Below, one piece after another: positions 34,424-43,483 of a stretch of DNA of 52,413 nt. The notes beneath the pieces were generated by a model. It was given only the letters and a program-made list of their open reading frames with translations. It ran no database searches and had not been told where the DNA came from. Numbering within the stretch: the stretch's first letter is position 1; each line of letters starts with the position of its first letter. The position numbers and the translations under genes are program-made. Origin of the DNA: Chryseobacterium aquifrigidense (GTDB lineage Bacteria; Bacteroidota; Bacteroidia; Flavobacteriales; Weeksellaceae); contig NZ_VFPD01000001.1 of the NCBI RefSeq assembly GCF_006716485.1, positions 34,249-86,661 on the forward strand, in the 5' to 3' direction.

Positions 34424-35008
34424 TTATTTTATTTCAATATCTGGAAGTTTATAATTTCCAACCGTTTCAATTAATTTTGAAGAATTGGTTTTTAAATTAT
34501 TAAAAAAAGAATCCATATTTTCCGGATACCCTCTTTCACTCAGTGCAAAAAGAAGAACGCCCTTATTCTTTGCATTACTAATGATTTTGTAGCGATAAAT
34601 ATTTCTTTCTGCAATGAGTATTTCCTTGCCGTCCTTTGAATTTTCACTGATAAGAAAATCTAAAATATATTCTTCCTTATTTTCAAAAACCTGATAACTG
34701 ACAACTGGGTTGGCCTTTTTCATTTCCTGCAATTCAGTTACTTTTTGATCAACAACATCCTTGATATTAAAATCTCCTTTTATAAAGTCGATTAAAATCA
34801 TACTGTTGTATTTATTGATGTTTTCATGGGAGCTTATATATTCCTGTTTAAAATAGTTTTCATTAGGATGTGAACTCCATACGAGATTATATTCCTTTTG
34901 ATTCAGCTTAATGGGACCAGGTATATTTAGATAATCATTTACTTTATTTTGAGCGTTCACGTAAAGAAGAGGAATTATTAAAAGTAGAATCAGAATTTTA
35001 ATTTTCAT
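34424..35008 (-). CDS. Secreted protein of unknown function
   Basis: 194 residues from ATG 35008, chosen because MKIKILILLLIIPLLYVNAQ is a clean signal peptide; a longer frame to 35110 has no such support. The mature part is mixed alpha/beta with a motif NLVWSSHPNENYFKQEYI and later NIYRYK and FFNNLKTNSSKLIE. I do not recognise the family, though similar small exported proteins are frequent in Chryseobacterium. The stop lies 13 bases before the alpha/beta hydrolase gene, so cotranscription is likely. Confidence 0.65.
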   Translation of the reverse strand: MKIKILILLLIIPLLYVNAQNKVNDYLNIPGPIKLNQKEYNLVWSSHPNENYFKQEYISSHENINKYNSMILIDFIKGDFNIKDVVDQKVTELQEMKKANPVVSYQVFENKEEYILDFLISENSKDGKEILIAERNIYRYKIISNAKNKGVLLFALSERGYPENMDSFFNNLKTNSSKLIETVGNYKLPDIEIK

Positions 35009-35128
35009 TTGTATAAATTTATAGTAAATATAATCCATTTTATATAGGTATGAAAGTAAAAAGATAGAAATGAAGTGATATTCAACCTCATGATTTTCAC
35101 CCCAACCCAAAATAAATATCCTCTAGAA

Positions 35129-35160
35129 TTTGGTCGTCATTTTTTTTAAAAGTAATTTTG
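35129..35160 (+). promoter_or_regulatory. Promoter of purA
   Basis: TTTG at 35129-35132, 20 bases, TAATTTTG at 35153-35160, then CA: a full match. It lies 26 bases before the ATG and overlaps the divergent gene's upstream region. Confidence 0.75.
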
Positions 35161-35186
35161 CACGAATCTAAAAACAAAAGTAAAAT

Positions 35187-36473
35187 ATGTCAACTTATGT
35201 AGTTGTAGGTCTTCAGTACGGAGATGAAGGCAAAGGAAAAATCACGGATGTTTTATCAGCAAAATCGGACTATGTAGTACGTTTCCAGGGTGGAGACAAC
35301 GCTGGTCACACGGTTTATGTGGGTGAAGAAAAATTCGTTTTGCACCTTCTTCCTTCAGGAGTTCTTCAATGCAAAGGGAAATGTATCATTGCGAACGGAG
35401 TAGTGGTAAACCCTAAGTCTTTCATTAAAGAAGTTGGTCAGATCGAGAGCAAAGGCTTGAGAACAGATCATATCTTTATCAGCAGAAGAGCGCATGTCAT
35501 CATGCCTTACCACATCCTTTTGGATACTTACCGTGAAGAGGAACACGGAGGAACTCAGATCGGAACTACCAAAAAAGGAATCGGACCTTGTTATGAAGAT
35601 AAAATTGCAAGAGTCGGGATCAGAATGGTAGACCTTTTAAATCCAGAAATTTTAAGAGATAAAATTGAGAAAAACTTAAAAGTTAAAAATTCTCTTTTTG
35701 AAAAATATTACGGAAAACCAACGTTAGACGTTGAAGAAATCTACAACGAATATTTAGCAATCGGAAAGCAGCTTCAGGACAGAATCGTTGATACTGAATT
35801 AGAGCTGAACGAAGCGATCAGAGACGGTAAAAACGTTTTATTCGAAGGAGCACAGGCATTAATGCTTGATATCGACTTCGGTACTTATCCATATGTAACT
35901 TCATCTTCTCCATCTACAGGAGGAGTTTGCTCAGGAGCAGGAGTTCCGCCAACATCACTTCAGAACCTTATCGGGGTGGCGAAAGCTTACTGTACAAGAG
36001 TTGGAAACGGTCCTTTCCCTTCTGAACTGGATAACGAACTGGGTGAAAAAATCAGACAGATCGGTGGTGAATTCGGAGCGACTACAGGAAGACCAAGAAG
36101 AACAGGTTGGTTAGACCTTGTTTCTTTAAAGCACGCTTGTATGATCAACGGTATCAACAACCTTGTGATCACTAAACTTGACGTTCTTACAGGAATTGAG
36201 AACCTGAAAGTGGTAACGCATTACAAAACTGAAGACGGAAAAATCATCGATTATTTCACTTCTTCAACAGAAAAACTGTACAACTACGAGCCAATCTATC
36301 AGGATTTACCAGGTTGGAGCGAAGACATTACTAAAGCAAGAAGCTATGATGAACTTCCTGACACTGCTCAGAAATACATCGAGTTTATTGAAAAATACTT
36401 AGGAATTAATGTTTATTTAGTTTCTGTAGGTCCTGAAAGAAGTCAGAACATCATCAGAAAAGAATTATTCTAA
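35187..36473 (+). CDS. purA: Adenylosuccinate synthase
   Basis: 428 residues, full length. GTP-binding loop GLQYGDEGKGKITD at 8-21 (catalytic D and K), GGDNAGHTVYVGEEKF with the catalytic His, TKKGIGPCYEDK (IMP binding), and GRPRRTGWLDL. It condenses IMP and aspartate to adenylosuccinate in AMP synthesis. First gene of the long plus-strand block. Strong promoter and terminator. Confidence 0.97.
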   Translation: MSTYVVVGLQYGDEGKGKITDVLSAKSDYVVRFQGGDNAGHTVYVGEEKFVLHLLPSGVLQCKGKCIIANGVVVNPKSFIKEVGQIESKGLRTDHIFISRRAHVIMPYHILLDTYREEEHGGTQIGTTKKGIGPCYEDKIARVGIRMVDLLNPEILRDKIEKNLKVKNSLFEKYYGKPTLDVEEIYNEYLAIGKQLQDRIVDTELELNEAIRDGKNVLFEGAQALMLDIDFGTYPYVTSSSPSTGGVCSGAGVPPTSLQNLIGVAKAYCTRVGNGPFPSELDNELGEKIRQIGGEFGATTGRPRRTGWLDLVSLKHACMINGINNLVITKLDVLTGIENLKVVTHYKTEDGKIIDYFTSSTEKLYNYEPIYQDLPGWSEDITKARSYDELPDTAQKYIEFIEKYLGINVYLVSVGPERSQNIIRKELF

Positions 36474-36491
36474 TATTCTTAGAACATACAA

Positions 36492-36526
36492 TAAAAAGAG
36501 ATCATCATTGATGGTCTCTTTTTGTT
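36492..36526 (+). terminator. Terminator after purA
   Basis: Stem AAAAGAGA..ATC/GAT..TCTCTTTT with a small loop and T run. Confidence 0.75.
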
Positions 36527-36532
36527 TTTATG

Positions 36533-36565
36533 ACCCTTGTCAAGGTTTTAAACCTTGACAAGGGT
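36533..36565. repeat. Perfect 16-bp palindrome
   Basis: Arms ACCCTTGTCAAGGTTT and AAACCTTGACAAGGGT with a single T between them. No T run follows. The size and perfection point to an intergenic palindromic repeat or a protein-binding site rather than a terminator. Confidence 0.75.
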
Positions 36566-36793
36566 AAGATCTCGTTAAGTTTATTCCTCATTTACTTGAA
36601 AAGAAAGAACTCCTCTTTCTTCTTTAAACTTTCTATCTGTAAATGTTAAAATTTAAACATTGTCATAAAATTTTCTAATATTATGTTGTTTTGCTAAAAT
36701 TTTGGCAGATGTTTTGATATTACAATATTGCTTATCGATAAGAGCTAACAAAACTAATAATCACAATTTTTAACAGTTTAAATAGTAGTAGTG
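36566..36793 (+). other. Region upstream of the TonB gene
   Basis: 228 bases, AT-rich, no gene. No exact TAnnTTTG is seen near the start; AAATTTTG near 36699 is one base off. Confidence 0.35.
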
Positions 36794-37639
36794 ATGAAAC
36801 AACATAACCAAAACCAGGAATTTCGTTTTAACGAAGTTCTGTTTGAGCACCGCAATAAAGAATATGGTGCCTATGTATTAAGAAACGAATCAGATAGAAT
36901 ATTAACCAAAGCGCTTTTTATCGGAGCAAGTTTAATGGCAGCAGTATCCATTACACCATTTGTGATTTCAGCATTTAAGACAGCAGAAACAACAGATAAA
37001 ATATGGGAACTCCCACCACCTGTAATCATTCCCGATGATCCTGTTGCACCTCCGGTTAAAATTACTCCGGTAAAGCCTGAAGCAGCACCCAATACAAAGA
37101 CATTTAACAGTATAGTGCCTACGCCATCAAGTACAGCTCAGGATAATGTGAAAAAAGATCCCATTCCTGACGATGCTGTAGCCGGTTTTAAAGACAATTT
37201 TAAAGGAGAGCCGGTAACACCTAATACACCCAATGTTCCAACAGTATCGGTAGGAACAGGGCCTGTAATCAATACACAGCCACCAGTGATTTCTGATCCG
37301 GTGGATAAAAATAAAATTGCCGAGTCCGGAGAACTTGGGGTAGAAGCCAGTTTTGCGGGAGGAATAGACTCCTTCAGAAATAAAGTAATGAACAGCTTCG
37401 ACGGTTCAGGATTTGAATCAGAAGATGTTGTAAAAACGACAGTTACCTTTATTGTAGAAATGGACGGAACCATCTCAGGGGTAAAAGCTAATGGAACCAA
37501 CGCCGATTTTAATAATGAGGCAATGAGAACAATTAAAATGATTTCCAATAAAGGAAAATGGATTCCCGCCAAAAACAAAAAAGGAGAATTCGTTAGAAGT
37601 TATTTCAAATTTCCAATCTCCATGAGATTTGAGAATTAA
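36794..37639 (+). CDS. TonB family protein (energy transducer)
   Basis: 281 residues from ATG 36794; a GTG directly before it is less likely. FNEVLFEHRNKEYGAYVLR at about 10-28 is the usual opening of Bacteroidota TonB proteins, then one transmembrane segment (about 40-58), a proline-rich spacer (about 70-150) and a C-terminal TonB domain (about 190-281, with TVTFIVEMDGTISGVKA and GKWIPAKNKKGEFVRSYFKFPI). It would couple inner-membrane energy to outer-membrane receptors. No exbB/exbD is present beside it. Confidence 0.88.
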   Translation: MKQHNQNQEFRFNEVLFEHRNKEYGAYVLRNESDRILTKALFIGASLMAAVSITPFVISAFKTAETTDKIWELPPPVIIPDDPVAPPVKITPVKPEAAPNTKTFNSIVPTPSSTAQDNVKKDPIPDDAVAGFKDNFKGEPVTPNTPNVPTVSVGTGPVINTQPPVISDPVDKNKIAESGELGVEASFAGGIDSFRNKVMNSFDGSGFESEDVVKTTVTFIVEMDGTISGVKANGTNADFNNEAMRTIKMISNKGKWIPAKNKKGEFVRSYFKFPISMRFEN

Positions 37640-37663
37640 TATGAAAAAGTAAATTTCAAATAG

Positions 37664-37701
37664 TTATCCACAAAGAATTTTTTTTGTGGATAATTTTTTT
37701 T
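37664..37701 (+). terminator. Hairpin after the TonB gene, built from two DnaA-box sequences
   Basis: Stem TTATCCACAAA/TTTGTGGATAA followed by eight T, a good intrinsic terminator. Each arm contains the perfect DnaA box TTATCCACA (37664-37672 on the plus strand and 37685-37693 on the minus strand). Confidence 0.65.
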
Positions 37702-37777
37702 ATCCTTAAATTGCTTATTAACAATATTTTAACTCAATTTTGATTTTCCCCACTCACCGAGAGCAAAGAAAAAAGTG
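37664..37777. other. Candidate origin element: paired DnaA boxes and AT-rich tract
   Basis: Two perfect TTATCCACA boxes in inverted orientation are followed by about 50 bases of almost only A/T (37694-37745), including TTATTAACA, a one-mismatch box. parA and parB follow directly. Gene strand changes from mostly minus to all plus near 35.1 kb. These are expected signs of oriC, but only two perfect boxes are seen. Confidence 0.35.
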
Positions 37778-37785
37778 TATTTTTG
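37778..37785 (+). promoter_or_regulatory. Promoter -7 element of parA
   Basis: TATTTTTG fits TAnnTTTG, 18 bases before ATG 37804. It rules out the earlier in-frame start at 37783. Confidence 0.5.
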
Positions 37786-37803
37786 AAACTTAAAGTTCTA
37801 ATA

Positions 37804-38577
37804 ATGGCAAAAATCATAGGTATTGCTAATCAAAAAGGAGGTGTTGGTAAAACTACCACCGCTGTAAATTTGGCAGCAGCATTAGGAGTATTGGAAAAAA
37901 GAATATTAATCATTGATGCTGACCCTCAGGCGAATGCAACATCTGGCCTGGGTGTTGAAGATGTTCAGTATTCTACATATAATCTACTGGAGCACAGTGC
38001 GGATACAAGAGTTTGTATCAAAAGGACTGCGACTCCGAACCTGGATATTATTCCGTCACATATCGATCTGGTAGCAGCGGAAATTGAATTGGTAGACAAG
38101 GAAGACCGTGAATATATGCTGAAAAAAGCATTGGCAAGTGTAAGAGATGATTATGATTATATTATCATCGACTGTGCACCGAGTTTAGGTCTTATTACTG
38201 TAAATGCTCTTACTGCAGCAGATTCTGTAATCATTCCGATCCAGTGTGAGTATTTTGCATTAGAAGGACTTGGGAAATTGTTGAATACCGTTAAAAATGT
38301 TCAGAAGATCCACAATAAAGATCTTGGAATAGAAGGTCTTCTTTTAACCATGTATGACAGCCGATTGAGATTATCCAATCAGGTTGTTGAAGAAGTAAAT
38401 CTGCACTTCCCTGAAATGGTATTTGAAACCATTATCAGCAGAAATGTAAGATTGAGTGAAGCGCCAAGTTTTGGAGAAAGTATTCTGAACTATGATGCAG
38501 AAAGTAAAGGAGCAGTTCAGTATATTCAGTTAGCTGAAGAAGTTCTTTTGAAGAATGAAAACTTAATAAAGAATTAA
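37804..38577 (+). CDS. parA: Chromosome partitioning ATPase ParA
   Basis: 257 residues from ATG 37804. It begins MAKIIGIANQKGGVGKTT, the deviant Walker A (KGGVGKTT) of ParA/Soj proteins; ILIIDADPQANAT (about 33) is Walker A' and YIIIDCAPSLGLITVNAL (about 119) is Walker B. It lacks the N-terminal DNA-binding extension of plasmid type Ia ParA, so it is of chromosomal Soj type. It works with ParB, encoded 69 bases downstream, to separate origins. Confidence 0.93.
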   Translation: MAKIIGIANQKGGVGKTTTAVNLAAALGVLEKRILIIDADPQANATSGLGVEDVQYSTYNLLEHSADTRVCIKRTATPNLDIIPSHIDLVAAEIELVDKEDREYMLKKALASVRDDYDYIIIDCAPSLGLITVNALTAADSVIIPIQCEYFALEGLGKLLNTVKNVQKIHNKDLGIEGLLLTMYDSRLRLSNQVVEEVNLHFPEMVFETIISRNVRLSEAPSFGESILNYDAESKGAVQYIQLAEEVLLKNENLIKN

Positions 38578-38646
38578 ATTAATAATAAATGGCCAACAAG
38601 TGAATGCCAGGCATCACTTCTCAAACATCATTTATCAATTATATCT

Positions 38647-39537
38647 ATGAAGGACAAAAAAAGAGCTATGGGACGCGGCTTGGGCGCCATTTTAAGTGCA
38701 GAATCCAAAGCAACTATCAATTCCGCTACTGATGAAGGAGCAGATAAGTTCGTGGGAAATATTGTAGAAGTTGCGCTTGAAGATATCTATCCGAACCCAA
38801 CGCAGCCGAGAACTTATTTTGATGAAAAAGCATTAAACGAACTCGCACAGTCAATCAAAAACTTAGGGGTTATCCAGCCGATTACCCTGAGAAAAGACGG
38901 TGAAAAGTTTGAGATCATTTCCGGGGAAAGACGTTACAGGGCAACTAAAATTGCGGGTTTAACCACTATTCCTGCCTATATCCGTTTAGTCAATGACCAG
39001 GAGCTTCTTGAGATGGCTCTTGTTGAAAATATCCAGAGAGAAGATCTTGATGCTATCGAAATAGCATTAACTTATCACAGGCTTTTGGAGGAAATCGGTC
39101 TTACTCAGGAAAACCTGAGCCAGAGAATAGGGAAAGACAGAAGTACCATTACCAATTCTATCAGACTTTTAAGATTAAATCCGGATATTCAGAATGCCAT
39201 CAGAAGCGGGGAAATTTCCGCAGGGCACGGAAGAGCTATTATCAGTCTTGAAAGCGAAGAAGATCAACAGGTTTTGTTTGATCTTATTATCAAAGAAAAA
39301 TTAAACGTTCGCCAGGCTGAGCAGGCTGCTGCTGCACTGAAGAACCCAAAGTCTCCTGCTGCTAAAAAAGCAAAAGTGGAGCTTTCCAATAACTATAAAA
39401 AAGTCCAGAAGACCATTGCTGATATCTTAGACGTAAAAGTAGAGATCAAAGCTTCTGGAAATGGTAAAAAAGGTAAGATTGTTCTGGACTTCAAAAACGA
39501 AGAAGAGCTGGAATATATTTTATCCCATATTAAATAA
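38647..39537 (+). CDS. parB: Chromosome partitioning protein ParB
   Basis: 296 residues. N-terminal CTPase/ParB domain with EIISGERRYRA (about 94-104) and LVENIQREDL, a helix-turn-helix region (about 150-185, RIGKDRSTITNSIRLLRL), and a lysine-rich C-terminal dimerisation part. It binds parS and spreads on DNA as a clamp. Operon with parA; the next gene starts on the base after its stop. Confidence 0.95.
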   Translation: MKDKKRAMGRGLGAILSAESKATINSATDEGADKFVGNIVEVALEDIYPNPTQPRTYFDEKALNELAQSIKNLGVIQPITLRKDGEKFEIISGERRYRATKIAGLTTIPAYIRLVNDQELLEMALVENIQREDLDAIEIALTYHRLLEEIGLTQENLSQRIGKDRSTITNSIRLLRLNPDIQNAIRSGEISAGHGRAIISLESEEDQQVLFDLIIKEKLNVRQAEQAAAALKNPKSPAAKKAKVELSNNYKKVQKTIADILDVKVEIKASGNGKKGKIVLDFKNEEELEYILSHIK

Positions 39538-40176
39538 ATGAAGAAAATATTTTTCACATTTTTCTTGTGTATCGCTGTACTGGCTTACTCACAAGTAAAT
39601 CCTATCGATACCGTTCGGATGCAGACTCTTCCGAAAGAAGAACCTCGTGTGGTAAAACCAAGCAAAACAGAAGCAAAGATTATTGAAGATCTTGAAAAAG
39701 CTAATGGTCCCACAGTAAAAACCATAAAGCTGAATCCTACCAGAGCGGGATTATATTCTGCAGTTTTACCTGGATTAGGACAGTTTTATAACAAAAAATA
39801 CTGGAAAATTCCTATCGTTTGGGGAGCGGTAGGTGCAGGAGTTGGTATTGCCGTATGGAATGATAACCAATACAAAAAATACCGCGAGTATTACGTAGCG
39901 AAACTGAATGGTACTCCTAATGAATTTGTAGATAGCCACCCCTGGCTGGACAAAAGAGCATTGGGTAATGCACAGGACAGAGCCAAAAGGCAAAGGGATT
40001 ATGCTATTGCTATTACAGGTCTGATCTATATTTTGAATATTGTAGACGCTGTAGTAGATGCCCACCTTTACGAAAGCCGCCATGATCCGGATTTGGTTTT
40101 TAAACCATCGGTTATTCAGGATCAGTATGGGTACAGTGCACCGAAAACAGGATTCAGTTTAAGTTACAGATTTTAA
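39538..40176 (+). CDS. DUF5683 domain protein
   Basis: 212 residues. Signal peptide at about 1-19 (ending LAYSQ), then a Pro/Lys-rich part and the DUF5683 core, PTRAGLYSAVLPGLGQFYNKKYWKIPIVWG (about 65-95), with two further hydrophobic segments. The family often follows parB in Bacteroidota; function unknown. No gap to parB, so translation is probably coupled. Likely in the envelope. Confidence 0.88.
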   Translation: MKKIFFTFFLCIAVLAYSQVNPIDTVRMQTLPKEEPRVVKPSKTEAKIIEDLEKANGPTVKTIKLNPTRAGLYSAVLPGLGQFYNKKYWKIPIVWGAVGAGVGIAVWNDNQYKKYREYYVAKLNGTPNEFVDSHPWLDKRALGNAQDRAKRQRDYAIAITGLIYILNIVDAVVDAHLYESRHDPDLVFKPSVIQDQYGYSAPKTGFSLSYRF

Positions 40177-40237
40177 AAGACAATAGACCTGCAGAAATTC
40201 TGAGGATTGAATGCAGAATAAAAAATAAAAAGATTAT

Positions 40238-40939
40238 ATGAAAATAGCATTAGTTGGTTACGGTAAAATGGGTAAGATCATTGATGAGATCGCACAGAAG
40301 AGAGGTCATGAAGTAGTTGCCCGTCTGAAGGAAACCCCAACTGCTGAGAATCTTAATAATCCGGATGTTGTGATTGAATTTTCACTGCCGGAAGTGGCTT
40401 TTGAAAATATCAAAGCTTGTCTTGAAAATAAAATTCCGGTGATCTGCGGAACAACAGGATGGCTTGATCAAAAAGCTGAAATTGAAAAACTGGCTGTAGA
40501 TAACGAAACAGCTTTCCTATATGGTTCCAACTTTAGTTTAGGCGTGAATTTATTCTTTGCTTTAAATGAAAAATTGGCAGCTCTGATGAAAAATGTAGAT
40601 GAATACTCTTGTCAGCTTGAAGAGATTCACCATATTCATAAGAAAGATGCTCCAAGTGGAACCGCTATTTCCATCGCAGAAGGAATCATTCAAAACAATC
40701 CAAAGTTTGATGCCTGGAAACTGGAAGAAACAGAAGGTAAACAGCTTGGAATTTTCGCAATACGTGAAGATGAAGTTCCCGGAACACACAGCGTGTATTA
40801 CAGAAGTGAGGTAGACGAAATCGAGATCAAGCATACCGCTTTCAACAGAAATGGTTTTGCACTGGGAGCTGTAGTAGCTGCTGAGTGGATTAAAGATAAA
40901 AAAGGAAACTTCGCAATGAAAGACGTTTTGGGGCTTTAA
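40238..40939 (+). CDS. dapB: 4-hydroxy-tetrahydrodipicolinate reductase
   Basis: 233 residues, the short form usual in Bacteroidota. NAD(P)-binding GYGKMGKIID at 7-16, GTTGW (about 79), and EIHHIHKKDAPSGTA (about 128-142) with the catalytic His and Lys. It makes tetrahydrodipicolinate in the diaminopimelate/lysine pathway. Member of the parA-parB-DUF5683-dapB-lepB-WbqC gene order. Confidence 0.95.
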   Translation: MKIALVGYGKMGKIIDEIAQKRGHEVVARLKETPTAENLNNPDVVIEFSLPEVAFENIKACLENKIPVICGTTGWLDQKAEIEKLAVDNETAFLYGSNFSLGVNLFFALNEKLAALMKNVDEYSCQLEEIHHIHKKDAPSGTAISIAEGIIQNNPKFDAWKLEETEGKQLGIFAIREDEVPGTHSVYYRSEVDEIEIKHTAFNRNGFALGAVVAAEWIKDKKGNFAMKDVLGL

Positions 40940-41074
40940 TTTGTAACAAATTCTGTAAATTGCAGACCAATAAGCAGAAAATGATGACTAGTGAATTGTA
41001 AACAGCGGACTGCTTTTATCATTTATTACTCATCATTTTTATTATTTATATTATAAGAATAGGCACAAAAATTT

Positions 41075-42721
41075 ATGAATTATTTTTTAACTTATACAGT
41101 ATATGTCCTCATACTATCCATATTAATGGGGATTTCATCTTGGAAACTGTTCAAAAAAATGGGCTATAGCCCTTTATTTGCTTTTATCCCTTTCTACAAC
41201 TATTTTATTATCCTGAAAGAAACAAAACATCCGAAATGGTGGGCAATCCTTTCTTATCTTCCGATAGTAGGGCCAATCATGATGTCTGTTTTCCACCTTT
41301 ACTTAGTGAAGAAGTTTGGGAAAACACTTTTTAAAGATCAGATTCTTACCGTAATTCTGCCATTTATTTATATGGCGGTAATCAACTATTCTAAAGATGT
41401 AGAGTTAGAAGATGAAAATGCAAACGATCTGTTCCTTACAGATGAAGAAAAAAATGATAAGAAGAAAGATACATTCATTGGTTCCATTACCTTTGCCGTA
41501 GTTTTCGCTACCATTATCCACGTTTTTGTAACACAGCCTTTCGGGATTCCTACAGGATCTATGGAAAGAACATTATTGGTAGGTGATTTCCTTTTTGTAA
41601 ACAAATGGAGCTACGGATACAGACTTCCCATGCGTCCGGTAGCAATACCTTTCCTTCAGGGAACGATTATGGATACAGGGCAGAAAGGGAATCCTAAAGA
41701 TGATCCGAAATCTTATGTAGATGGAATAAAACTTCCTTATACAAGAATCTTACAATTCAACAAACCGCAGAAAAATGATGTAGTTGTTTTCAACTATCCT
41801 CAGGATTCCGTACACACGGCTATCGACAGAAAAGATCCTTACGTAAAGAGATGCGTGGCAACAGCTGGAGATACTTTTGAAATGAGAGCCGGAAGACTTT
41901 TCGTTAACGGAAAGCCGGAGACTGTTTTAGGAGATCAGGAAGTACAGCACAGATATATTGTAACAACGGATGCTCAATTGGATATCCCAACTTTATATAA
42001 AGCATATGGATTTTTACCCGTTCAGGAAGTACAGCAGAATAATGGAGGTTTCCTTTATGGATTCCAGGGCTTAACGGATAAAACGGCTAAAGAAATTAAA
42101 GAACTTCCTCACGTTATTGATATGAAGGAAGAGGTTTCACCAAAAGGAGAAGCCGCAGTATATTACAGAGACGAGGCTAAAACGAAGATAGATACTACAC
42201 AATCTATTTTCCCAATCAACAAACCTTGGAACCAGGATTGGTACGGACCTGTCAGAATTCCCAAAAAAGGTGATGTGGTGGCAATCAATCAGGAAACACT
42301 TCCAATGTTCCAGTGGATTATTTCCGAATATGAGCACAACAGCCTGGAAAAGAAAGATGGGAAGATCTTTATTAATGGTAAAGAAGCGAACCAGTATACC
42401 ATTCAGCAGGATTATTATATGATGATAGGGGACAACAGAGATGCATCATTGGATGCAAGATTCTTTGGTTTCGTTCCGGAAGAAAATATTGTTGGAAAAC
42501 CGATGTTTACATGGATGAGTGTGCAGGGAGTATTCTCAGATGCAAGCTCAACGTATCAGGCCCCTAAAAAAATCCGTTGGGAAAGAATGTTCAAAGCCAC
42601 CAATACAGGAGAATCCAATAAAACTTCTTACTGGTGGATTGCAGCGATGATCCTGATTTTATTCTTCGGATGGGATTATTTCATGAAATTATTCGGAAAG
42701 AAAAAAACTGAAGACGACTAA
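41075..42721 (+). CDS. lepB: Signal peptidase I, long Bacteroidota form
   Basis: 548 residues, over twice the length of small family members. An N-terminal part with several membrane segments (about 1-105, DUF5684-like: FKKMGYSPLFAFIPFYNYF) precedes the peptidase. The catalytic Ser is in FGIPTGSMERTLLVGDFLFV (about 158-177) and the Lys in DPYVKRCVATAGD (about 255). A long insertion follows (about 290-410), then the C-terminal GDNRDASLDARFFGFVPEENIVG block, and the protein ends in another membrane helix (about 517-535). It removes signal peptides at the inner membrane. Confidence 0.93.
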   Translation: MNYFLTYTVYVLILSILMGISSWKLFKKMGYSPLFAFIPFYNYFIILKETKHPKWWAILSYLPIVGPIMMSVFHLYLVKKFGKTLFKDQILTVILPFIYMAVINYSKDVELEDENANDLFLTDEEKNDKKKDTFIGSITFAVVFATIIHVFVTQPFGIPTGSMERTLLVGDFLFVNKWSYGYRLPMRPVAIPFLQGTIMDTGQKGNPKDDPKSYVDGIKLPYTRILQFNKPQKNDVVVFNYPQDSVHTAIDRKDPYVKRCVATAGDTFEMRAGRLFVNGKPETVLGDQEVQHRYIVTTDAQLDIPTLYKAYGFLPVQEVQQNNGGFLYGFQGLTDKTAKEIKELPHVIDMKEEVSPKGEAAVYYRDEAKTKIDTTQSIFPINKPWNQDWYGPVRIPKKGDVVAINQETLPMFQWIISEYEHNSLEKKDGKIFINGKEANQYTIQQDYYMMIGDNRDASLDARFFGFVPEENIVGKPMFTWMSVQGVFSDASSTYQAPKKIRWERMFKATNTGESNKTSYWWIAAMILILFFGWDYFMKLFGKKKTEDD

Positions 42722-42747
42722 TAGAAAAATTAAACTTAAAATAGAAT

Positions 42748-42774
42748 GAAGTATTTGAAAAAATACTTCATTTT
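42748..42774 (+). terminator. Terminator after lepB
   Basis: Stem GAAGTATTT/AAATACTTC with a 4-base loop, then ATTTTTG. Confidence 0.7.
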
Positions 42775-42780
42775 TGCATT

Positions 42781-43404
42781 ATGAATATGACGAATGTATT
42801 ATTGCCGGCATTTTATATGCCCCCAATCTCATGGTTCTCAGTGTTTTTGAACCCTGAGAATGAAATTGTATTTGAACAGTTTGAAAACTTCCCGAAGCAG
42901 ACCTATAGAAACAGAGCCAATATTTATGGAGCCAACGGAAAATTATCATTAATAATTCCTATCAACCATAACGGAAAAAGAGAATTTAAAGATGTTGAAA
43001 TCTCTTACCGTGAAGACTGGAGAACACTTCATTGGAAATCCATTAAGACCGCATACCAGAGCTCTCCTTATTTCGAGTATTATGAAGATAAGTTCAGAAA
43101 AATATTTGACCTTAAAGAAAAGTTTCTTCTTGATTTTAACCTTAAAGGGATAGAAGTGATCCAACAGATACTGAAAACAGAAAAGGCACACTCTTTGAAT
43201 GAAGAATATATCAAAAATCCAGAGAGTATTAATTTCAGAGAAAAGTTTTCAGCAAAACATCCTTCGGAATTTCAGATGGAAGAATATTATCAGACATTTT
43301 CTGATAAATTAGGATTTTTGGAAGACCTTTCGGTTCTTGACCTTATTTGTAATAAAGGCCCGGAATCATTGGTATATATAAAAAATATAAAACAATCATA
43401 TTAG
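42781..43404 (+). CDS. WbqC family protein
   Basis: 207 residues. The WbqC-like pattern is clear: PAFYMPPISWFSVF near the start, YRNRANIYGANGKLSLIIPI, WRTLHWKSIKTAYQSSPYFEYYED. The family is found near lipopolysaccharide and capsule genes in some bacteria, but in flavobacteria it follows lepB; its function is unknown. Cytoplasmic. The ATG at 42781 lies close to the lepB terminator. Confidence 0.88.
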   Translation: MNMTNVLLPAFYMPPISWFSVFLNPENEIVFEQFENFPKQTYRNRANIYGANGKLSLIIPINHNGKREFKDVEISYREDWRTLHWKSIKTAYQSSPYFEYYEDKFRKIFDLKEKFLLDFNLKGIEVIQQILKTEKAHSLNEEYIKNPESINFREKFSAKHPSEFQMEEYYQTFSDKLGFLEDLSVLDLICNKGPESLVYIKNIKQSY

Positions 43405-43483
43405 CATACAATCGCTGCTAATGAAACTTTCAGTTTAAAACATGCGGCGATTGACATATGTCTTTAAAATTAAATATCAACAT

